Source: Fidelibacterota bacterium
Lineage (GTDB): Bacteria; Fidelibacterota; Fidelibacteria; Fidelibacterales; Fidelibacteraceae
DNA: 5,084 nucleotides
Assembly (NCBI GenBank): GCA_030629925.1
Contig: DAOVOB010000113.1
Location: forward strand, 1-5,084
Reading direction: 5' to 3'
A program made the position numbers and the translations under genes. The notes under the pieces were generated by a model, which was not told where the DNA came from, ran no database searches, and saw only the letters and a program-made list of their open reading frames with translations. Below, piece after piece: positions 1-5,084 of the stretch; the stretch's first letter is position 1; each line of letters begins with the position of its first letter.

Positions 1-91
1 AATATGCTGTTTTTATCTCACGTCGCCGCCCTTCATTATTAATGGTAACTTCCAGTGGCGCCCGGTTAAATCCTAAGTCGATCTAACCGTC
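1..91 (-). pseudogene. In-frame continuation of the tamB-like gene beyond a TAG codon, with a second TAG
   Basis: Beyond the TAG at 92-94 the same frame reads Asp-Gly, a second TAG at 83-85, then 27 open codons to base 2, starting IDLGFNRAPLEVTINNEG. This looks like TamB beta-strand sequence, and the other two minus-strand frames both contain stops here. The segment VAGDVTI-TAG-DG-TAG-IDLG lines up without gaps on the protein's own earlier module IKNGKFTVKNGHLVLG (residues 877-892), the two TAGs falling on Lys and His. The gene therefore probably extended past the left edge, and the TAGs are either true nonsense mutations or sequence errors. It could instead be a meaningless tail after a real stop, but the alignment argues against that. 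Confidence 0.6.
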
Positions 92-3000
92 CTAAATGGT
101 TACGTCCCCTGCTACAGATAAAGTATCTCTACCCGTTATCGCGAGGTTAACTTCTCCGGTCGTCAGGTTCACATTTTCATTAAGTGTCACAATAGACATC
201 TGATCACCGGTCAACTGCAAATTGAATTGAGGTCGTATCAAATATCGCATATTCATATTACCATCAATATTAAAATTATATTCATTATCTACATTATTCT
301 TTTCCAGACCTAATACACCTGCCAAGGTATAAGAGACAGAGGGTAATTTACCACTCATGTCAACTTCCATTATGTTGTCCTTTATGACTGCTTCGCCATC
401 CAGGTTTTCGATCTCATTTCCAAGAATTCCAAGGACAAGATGGCCATTTTTGACAGTAAATTTTCCATTTTTAATGGTTTTCTTAAAGTTACCTGTTATT
501 TCCAATTCCGTATAAAGATCTGCGGTAAATGATTCTATCTGATCAATAAAAGGTGTCAGGTATATCATTTCATCATCCGTACCCTCAACGTAAACGTACA
601 GACTGCTATCCGGGATAAATCGTTTGGCCTCCGTTTGGAATCTAAGATCCATAAAAATATTTGCATTTCCAAAATACCTGCCATTATCTGCGAAGATCTC
701 AATTTCATTAAAGAACATTCGTTCATTGCTATAATGGAATTGCCCTTTAATCGAGTCCCCTTCGATCTTCATAACCAAGGGATCATTTACAAAAAGATCA
801 GCATCCATGATGGGGTCATTGATCGTCCCGGTGATACTTCCTGAAGCATCTGCATCTCCAAAAATTGGAAAAGGAAGAATAAGGGGAAGTAATTTTGATA
901 AACGCACTTTTGATATATCAACATCGGCATAAAGCGAATCTTCGGTCAATAATTCAAAGAATTTCTTAGAATTTAAATTAATACTTAAGGGGAGTTTACC
1001 CTGTATAGCGATCTTTCTTTCATCATCAATATCAAAATTGAAATTATTGATATAAACCATACTGTCCGCATAATGAAGTTGAGATCTAACACTCTTGGCA
1101 TCCAATCCAAAGGCATATGCCCGTTTTAACAATAATCCGACATCAATAACAGGATCACTCAGTTTGCCATTTATGTCAATATTAAAATCTAATATGCCCT
1201 CTATACTATCCACCATGGTAGAAAGTAATGGTAAAGAATTCAATTCCGCACCGGCAATGATCAAACTGGCGTCAATAGAGTCATTTTTAATATCAAAGTA
1301 ACCTGAAAGGAGTGCGTCACGATATAAAACATCATACTTAGAAAGCGTATAACCGGCATCTGAGACTGTAAAGGAAACCGGATCCAATAAATAAACATCC
1401 TCACCTTGGTATGTCCCAGACATAGTTTGGACCGTAAATTCCTTAAAATCATTGATCGAGCCGGACAAATTCAACTTGTAATTTTCATGTGAAATATCAA
1501 AATAATCTATGTGGATCATATCTTTTTCCATGCGAACATAGGTTTGCACTGAACCTATTAAAAAAGAATCCAAAGCCGCATTTTCAAATGATATCAGCAC
1601 TCCACCGCCGGGATCGGAAACAATTTTATTACTAAATAAGGATACATTGAGGTTATTGACTGTATAAACATCATATTTAAGAGTATCAAGATTGAAATTC
1701 ATCTGAATATCGGGGTCACCGACCTCACCTAAAACTTTAACTGTCAAATAAATATTCTCTGCCCTCAGCTCTTCCATTTCCGGGATGGCAAGATCATTTA
1801 AAGAAGCAATATCACCGTAAATATCCAGATTGACATTTTTAAGATCTTTGAGAGAACCCCGAACTTTCAAAACACCATCAGGTAAATAAATATAGTTACT
1901 GGAATCAAGTACAATACTGTCCATTCCACGTAAAAGTATATTTCCACTTAATTTTGTCGTCTCTAAACCATATAAGCCCTTGCAATCAAAATCATAATTA
2001 ACTCTTAGAAGATCATTAAGATATCCGTTTGCTCTTAATCGACCATTAAAATCAAAATCCGGCAGTGTTTCCAGCCAATCGGAAGGAGTAAAAGCATAAG
2101 AGGAAAAGGTTGTTGTAAGATATTTATCTTTAAAGCCATAAGATCCATATAATGAAATATCTGTATCGGTATTCTTGAAAGTAGCCTGTAAAAGATGAAG
2201 ATAATCGTTTTTATACTCTACATTAAAAGTGGATTGATCGATCTTTTTATTATTCAAGGTGCCTTTAAGACCAATGGTTGCCGTAAAAGCCTTAAAGTCA
2301 CCCATAAGATCAAGATTAAGATCAATTTTATCATTTTCTTGAATAATGGGAAGTTCAACATAATCTTCGATAGCAAAATCGGCTATATTGAAAGAAAATT
2401 GAAAACGAGAGGGTTCAATATATCGGATCTTTCCATTCGAAGAGATACGAGAATCATTGAACATAAAATTCAAATTACGCAGTTTTGCGATATCGTTCTT
2501 AAATACAACTTCACTGGAAAGATCATAAATCTTTATTCCCAGTTCATCATTCTTTAATTGAAGATCTTTGATCTCAAGTATGGCTCCATTTTTTCTACCT
2601 GAATAACTGAATTCAAAATTATCAATTTCCTGATAGATCAAAGTATCCGGTGTTTCGATTTGAACTTTTGCGTCTTCTATGCGAATTGCATTGACCAGAA
2701 AATCAGGGAAATTGATCTCCGGCATTGCGGATCGTTCCTGTTCACCTTCTCCGAGCTTTATATATATACGCGGTTCAATCAAATGTAAGCTGTCTAGGTG
2801 CCGCCTACCCAGTAATTCAAAAATACCTCTATAATTGATATTTATGGTATCAACTGTGATAATAAGAGTGGAATCTTCGTTTGAAAATTCCAGATAATCT
2901 GCTTCAAGATTTGTTTTTAGTGGAGTATTTAAATTCCTGATTGAGAAATTAAAATTGAATTTTTTGTCGACTTGTTGACGAAGAATTCTATAGACGATAT

Positions 3001-3103
3001 TAAAACCGACGTCCGTTTTCGTTAAAATGACGCCGGTAGATCCAAGTAATAGAATCAGAATAAATGTAAATAAGTAATGTCGTTGTTTCTTATTTTTTGC
3101 CAT
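92..3103 (-). CDS. tamB: TamB/AsmA-family inner-membrane-anchored periplasmic protein; C-terminus apparently cut by amber codons
   Basis: TamB-family proteins are long beta-rich bridges from the inner membrane across the periplasm. With TamA or BamA partners they serve outer-membrane assembly and phospholipid delivery to the outer membrane. Here a basic N-terminus (MAKNKKQRH) leads into one hydrophobic segment at about residues 10-28, a signal anchor. An AsmA/TamB-like start follows, including the typical segment at 91-115 (RGIFELLGRRHLDSLHLIEP). The rest is beta-strand sequence with recurring modules of the form alternating-hydrophobic, Gly, then Asp-Pro or similar (GKLSDPVID, GTINDPIMD), the hallmark of the family's groove-forming repeats. 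No enzyme motif is seen. The start is well fixed: a TGA lies in frame two codons upstream (3110-3112). No Shine-Dalgarno sequence is visible, and the ATG sits inside the end of folD, which suggests translational coupling. The open frame has 1003 residues and stops at a TAG inside what should be the C-terminal TamB domain; relatives usually run to 1200-1500 residues. Family assignment is firm; the exact role and partner are inferred. Confidence 0.85.
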   Translation of the reverse strand: MAKNKKQRHYLFTFILILLLGSTGVILTKTDVGFNIVYRILRQQVDKKFNFNFSIRNLNTPLKTNLEADYLEFSNEDSTLIITVDTININYRGIFELLGRRHLDSLHLIEPRIYIKLGEGEQERSAMPEINFPDFLVNAIRIEDAKVQIETPDTLIYQEIDNFEFSYSGRKNGAILEIKDLQLKNDELGIKIYDLSSEVVFKNDIAKLRNLNFMFNDSRISSNGKIRYIEPSRFQFSFNIADFAIEDYVELPIIQENDKIDLNLDLMGDFKAFTATIGLKGTLNNKKIDQSTFNVEYKNDYLHLLQATFKNTDTDISLYGSYGFKDKYLTTTFSSYAFTPSDWLETLPDFDFNGRLRANGYLNDLLRVNYDFDCKGLYGLETTKLSGNILLRGMDSIVLDSSNYIYLPDGVLKVRGSLKDLKNVNLDIYGDIASLNDLAIPEMEELRAENIYLTVKVLGEVGDPDIQMNFNLDTLKYDVYTVNNLNVSLFSNKIVSDPGGGVLISFENAALDSFLIGSVQTYVRMEKDMIHIDYFDISHENYKLNLSGSINDFKEFTVQTMSGTYQGEDVYLLDPVSFTVSDAGYTLSKYDVLYRDALLSGYFDIKNDSIDASLIIAGAELNSLPLLSTMVDSIEGILDFNIDINGKLSDPVIDVGLLLKRAYAFGLDAKSVRSQLHYADSMVYINNFNFDIDDERKIAIQGKLPLSINLNSKKFFELLTEDSLYADVDISKVRLSKLLPLILPFPIFGDADASGSITGTINDPIMDADLFVNDPLVMKIEGDSIKGQFHYSNERMFFNEIEIFADNGRYFGNANIFMDLRFQTEAKRFIPDSSLYVYVEGTDDEMIYLTPFIDQIESFTADLYTELEITGNFKKTIKNGKFTVKNGHLVLGILGNEIENLDGEAVIKDNIMEVDMSGKLPSVSYTLAGVLGLEKNNVDNEYNFNIDGNMNMRYLIRPQFNLQLTGDQMSIVTLNENVNLTTGEVNLAITGRDTLSVAGDVTI
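95..2323 (-). repeat. Degenerate tandem beta-strand modules within the tamB-like protein
   Basis: A pattern of alternating hydrophobic residues, a Gly, then a turn (often Asp-Pro) recurs along residues 261-1003. The anchor glycines are at 268 (LNLDLMGDF), 360 (GRLRANGYL), 459 (LTVKVLGEVGDPD), 548 (LNLSGSIND), 646 (IDINGKLSDP), 759 (GSITGTINDP), 871 (LEITGNF) and probably 991 (LAITGRD). Spacings are 92, 99, 89, 98, 113, 112 and 120 residues. This is a protein-level repeat, too diverged to be a DNA repeat. It fits the repetitive beta-rod of TamB/AsmA proteins. The exact module borders are my reading by eye. Confidence 0.5.
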
Positions 3104-3992
3104 TATTTTTCAAGTTTACATGATCTTCTGCTGCTTGTACGGTATTTTTCATTAGCATTGCTATGGTCATTAAACCCACACCTCCCGGTACAGGTGTAAT
3201 TGCAGAGCAACGCTCTTTTACTTCGTCGTAAGCAACATCACCAACCAAACGATATCCTTTTTTCCTGGTATCGTCATCTACGCGGTTCACTCCAACATCA
3301 ATAACAACCGCACCATCTTTAACCATTCCTGCTTTGATCATCTCGGGGACACCCGTTGCAACAATAAGAATATCAGCTCTCAAAGTGTGTTCTTCCATGT
3401 TTCGTGTGCCCGTATGGCAAATGGTTACCGTTGCATTGGCATGCTTTGATTTCTGGTACATGAGGTTTAGCATCGGCTTGCCAACGATATTCGAACGACC
3501 AACGACAACAACATGTTTCCCATTGGTCTCAATATTATAATATGCTAATATTTCCAATACACCCGCCGGCGTACAAGGCAATAAAGTATTCTGTCCCTGC
3601 ACCAAACGCCCCACACTCATGGGGTGAAAGCCATCCACATCTTTTTGCGGAGAGATCCTTTCAATGATCTCAATATCATCAAGATGTTTGGGTAATGGCA
3701 TTTGCACTAATATTCCATGAAATCGATCATCGGCATTCAACCGATCAACAAGCTCATTCAATTCTTTTTGAGTTGTGTCAACAGATAAACAACGTGTTTC
3801 CGAATAAATACCTAAAGACTCACATGCACGTGCTTTATTTCGCACATAGACTTGTGAAGCGGGATCTTCTCCAACCAGAACCACGACCAAACCCGGATAA
3901 ACGCCCTTTTTAATGCATTTTTCAATGCGGGGTCTTAATCCTTCTTTGACCGCTTCAGCGACCACTTTGCCATGTAATATTTTAGCTTCCAT
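3090..3992 (-). CDS. folD: Bifunctional 5,10-methylene-THF dehydrogenase / 5,10-methenyl-THF cyclohydrolase
   Basis: FolD is a cytosolic homodimer that oxidises 5,10-methylene-tetrahydrofolate with NADP+ and hydrolyses the product to 10-formyl-tetrahydrofolate, supplying one-carbon units for purines and initiator formyl-Met. The 300 residues match the family's usual 280-300. The N-terminal catalytic domain has YVRNKARACESLGI with the conserved Tyr49 and catalytic Lys53, then QMPLP (Gln97) and KDVDGFHP (Asp120), the residues that bind and process folate. The Rossmann domain has the dinucleotide-binding loop GRSNIVGKP at 165-173. The C-terminal signature TPVPGGVGLMTIAML is at 266-280. Every key active-site residue is present, so the enzyme should be functional. 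It starts 9 bases after the rny stop, and its last codons overlap the tamB-like start. The stop is TAA. The link to rny and tamB is one of transcription rather than pathway. Identity is very secure. Confidence 0.98.
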   Translation of the reverse strand: MEAKILHGKVVAEAVKEGLRPRIEKCIKKGVYPGLVVVLVGEDPASQVYVRNKARACESLGIYSETRCLSVDTTQKELNELVDRLNADDRFHGILVQMPLPKHLDDIEIIERISPQKDVDGFHPMSVGRLVQGQNTLLPCTPAGVLEILAYYNIETNGKHVVVVGRSNIVGKPMLNLMYQKSKHANATVTICHTGTRNMEEHTLRADILIVATGVPEMIKAGMVKDGAVVIDVGVNRVDDDTRKKGYRLVGDVAYDEVKERCSAITPVPGGVGLMTIAMLMKNTVQAAEDHVNLKNNGKK

Positions 3993-3995
3993 TTT

Positions 3996-3999
3996 CTCC
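3996..3999 (-). promoter_or_regulatory. Ribosome binding site of folD
   Basis: Read on the minus strand, GGAG lies just before the folD ATG (GGAGAAAATG) and fills most of the 9-base gap after the rny stop codon. The 3-base spacing to the ATG is shorter than usual. Together with the closeness of the rny stop, it suggests that folD is translated by ribosomes reinitiating after rny. The start itself is supported by the family N-terminus (KILHGKVVAE) directly after it. Confidence 0.6.
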
Positions 4000-4001
4000 G
4001 T

Positions 4002-5084
4002 TTATTTTGCGTAACCGATAGAGCGATGTTCACGTAGAACCGTTACTTTGATCTGACCGGGGTAGGTCAATTCTGATTGGATCTTATTTGCAATATCTTC
4101 TGCAAGAAGATCGGATGCAGCATCATTGATCTGTGTTTCTTCAACAATAACACGGACTTCCCTACCGGCCTGAATAGCATAGGTTTTACTAACGCCCTTG
4201 AAGCTATTAGATATTTCTTCAAGTTTTTCCATACGATGTATATAATTTTCAAGGGTTTGACCACGAGCACCGCGACGTGAACCACTGATAGAGTCGGCTG
4301 CCTGAACCAGGGCCGAGATCGGATTGTCCATGGGTACTTCTTCGTGGTGAGATTCAATAGCATTAACTACGATCTTATCTTCTTTATTTCTTCGGGCGAT
4401 ATCACCACCGATCAGTGCATGAGTTCCTTCAACATTTCTATCGATGGCTTTTCCAATATCATGCAAAAAACCGGCGCGTTTTGCCATTTGTCCGTCCATA
4501 CCAAGTTCGGCAGCCATTAGACCCGATAGCCAACCAACTTCGATGGAGTGTTTTAATATATTCTGACCGTAAGATGTACGATATTTTAATGATCCGATAT
4601 GGTGCATCATTTCAGAATTAAAAGGGGGTAAAGATAATTCCATGGTAGCTTCTTCTGCTGCCTGAATAATGGATTCTTCAACTTCCTTATTTGCCTTTTC
4701 AATCATTTCCTCTATACGAGCCGGATGAATTCGACCATCCGAAATAAGTTTTTCCAATGCAATTCTTGCAACTTCACGACGTACGGGATCAAAACCCGAA
4801 AGTACAACTGCTTCAGGTGTATCATCAACGATAAGTTCAATACCGCTAAGTGCTTCAAAGTGACGAATATTTCGGCCTTCACGACCGATAACGCGACCTT
4901 TCATCTGATCATTGGGTAGCGCAACAACAGCAACCGTTGATTCCGATGTATGATCGGCGGCTGAGCGTTGAATAGCTTCAATAATGATCTTCTTAGCTTC
5001 TTTATTTGCGTTTAAAATTGCTGATTCTTTTATGTCTTTTACTTTGACCTGAGCTTCAATCCGCGCTTTTTCATACAGACTGTC
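4002..5084 (-). CDS. rny: Ribonuclease Y, 5'-truncated by the window edge (C-terminal 360 residues)
   Basis: RNase Y is a membrane-anchored endoribonuclease that starts mRNA decay, cutting single-stranded regions with a metal-dependent HD domain. The frame is open to base 5084, so the gene enters from the right. Numbering from that edge, residues 1-50 are the end of the charged coiled coil, including [24 protein letters not shown]-binding domain follows, with its GREG loop at 67-70 ([13 protein letters not shown]). The HD domain has the signature LKHSIEV (His179), FLHDIGK (His208-Asp209), GTHALIGG (His222), ESHHEEVP (His246/247) and [15 protein letters not shown] (Asp264). The end, [10 protein letters not shown], is typical of the family. 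Full-length members have about 520 residues, so about 160 are missing: the transmembrane anchor and most of the coiled coil. The ATG at 4902-4904 is an internal Met at the start of the KH domain, not the start codon. The stop is TAA, 9 bases before folD. All visible catalytic residues are intact. Identity is very secure. Confidence 0.97.
   Translation of the reverse strand, partial: DSLYEKARIEAQVKVKDIKESAILNANKEAKKIIIEAIQRSAADHTSESTVAVVALPNDQMKGRVIGREGRNIRHFEALSGIELIVDDTPEAVVLSGFDPVRREVARIALEKLISDGRIHPARIEEMIEKANKEVEESIIQAAEEATMELSLPPFNSEMMHHIGSLKYRTSYGQNILKHSIEVGWLSGLMAAELGMDGQMAKRAGFLHDIGKAIDRNVEGTHALIGGDIARRNKEDKIVVNAIESHHEEVPMDNPISALVQAADSISGSRRGARGQTLENYIHRMEKLEEISNSFKGVSKTYAIQAGREVRVIVEETQINDAASDLLAEDIANKIQSELTYPGQIKVTVLREHRSIGYAK

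Noticed and set aside
1..94. TAG recoded as a sense codon (alternative genetic code or pyrrolysine)
   Set aside because: No other in-frame TAG occurs in about 1,660 codons of the three genes, so two within four codons is not what a genome-wide reassignment would look like.
71..95. Short direct repeat TCCTAA (71-76 and 90-95) as a possible attachment or insertion scar
   Set aside because: Six bases twice in AT-rich DNA is expected by chance, and the flanking protein frame is continuous apart from the two stops.
2195..2557. Plus-strand open frame of 120 codons
   Set aside because: It is antisense to the tamB-like gene, is Ile/Lys/Phe-rich as expected from AT-rich antisense reading, shows no recognisable domain and has no convincing ribosome binding site.
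3334..3913. Plus-strand short frames opposite folD
   Set aside because: They lie wholly antisense to an intact, highly conserved enzyme gene and show no family features.
3993..4001. Terminator or promoter between rny and folD
   Set aside because: The gap is only 9 bases, filled mostly by the ribosome binding site; there is no room for a hairpin or a promoter.
4067..4363. Second minus-strand frame of 98 codons within rny
   Set aside because: It is an out-of-frame shadow of the conserved HD-domain coding sequence.
4002..4904. ATG at 4902-4904 as the start of a 300-residue RNase Y
   Set aside because: The frame is open upstream to the window edge, and its translation (coiled coil, then AVVALPNDQ before [10 protein letters not shown]) is canonical RNase Y. 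The ATG is internal.

Overview
The window holds three co-directional genes read right to left on the minus strand, packed with almost no non-coding DNA. In transcription order they are: the 3' two-thirds of rny (RNase Y; its 5' end lies beyond the right edge), a complete folD (bifunctional methylene-tetrahydrofolate dehydrogenase/cyclohydrolase), and a long tamB-like gene for an inner-membrane-anchored AsmA/TamB-family protein whose C-terminal end runs into the left edge. Spacing is 9 bases between rny and folD, and folD overlaps tamB by 14 bases. No promoter, terminator, RNA gene, mobile element or CRISPR array is visible, so this looks like the interior of one operon.

The organism looks like a diderm (Gram-negative-type) bacterium, because TamB-like proteins work between inner and outer membranes. 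It also has RNase Y, which is typical of Firmicutes but occurs in several diderm phyla as well. The DNA is AT-rich by eye, and the proteins favour Ile, Asn, Asp and Lys. A lineage of the FCB type (Bacteroidota, Marinimicrobia and relatives) would fit, but this is a low-confidence inference.

The three functions are not one pathway: RNA turnover at the membrane, one-carbon folate metabolism, and envelope biogenesis or lipid transport. Their tight packing more likely reflects shared housekeeping expression and translational coupling than a joint biochemical job.

The most notable anomaly is at the left end. The tamB-like frame meets two TAG codons three codons apart (92-94 and 83-85), yet the same frame then stays open to base 1 with a plausible beta-strand sequence. 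The interrupted stretch aligns without gaps to an earlier repeat module of the same protein, which suggests that both TAGs stand where sense codons are expected. I see no convincing undescribed system here; the rest is ordinary core-genome sequence.
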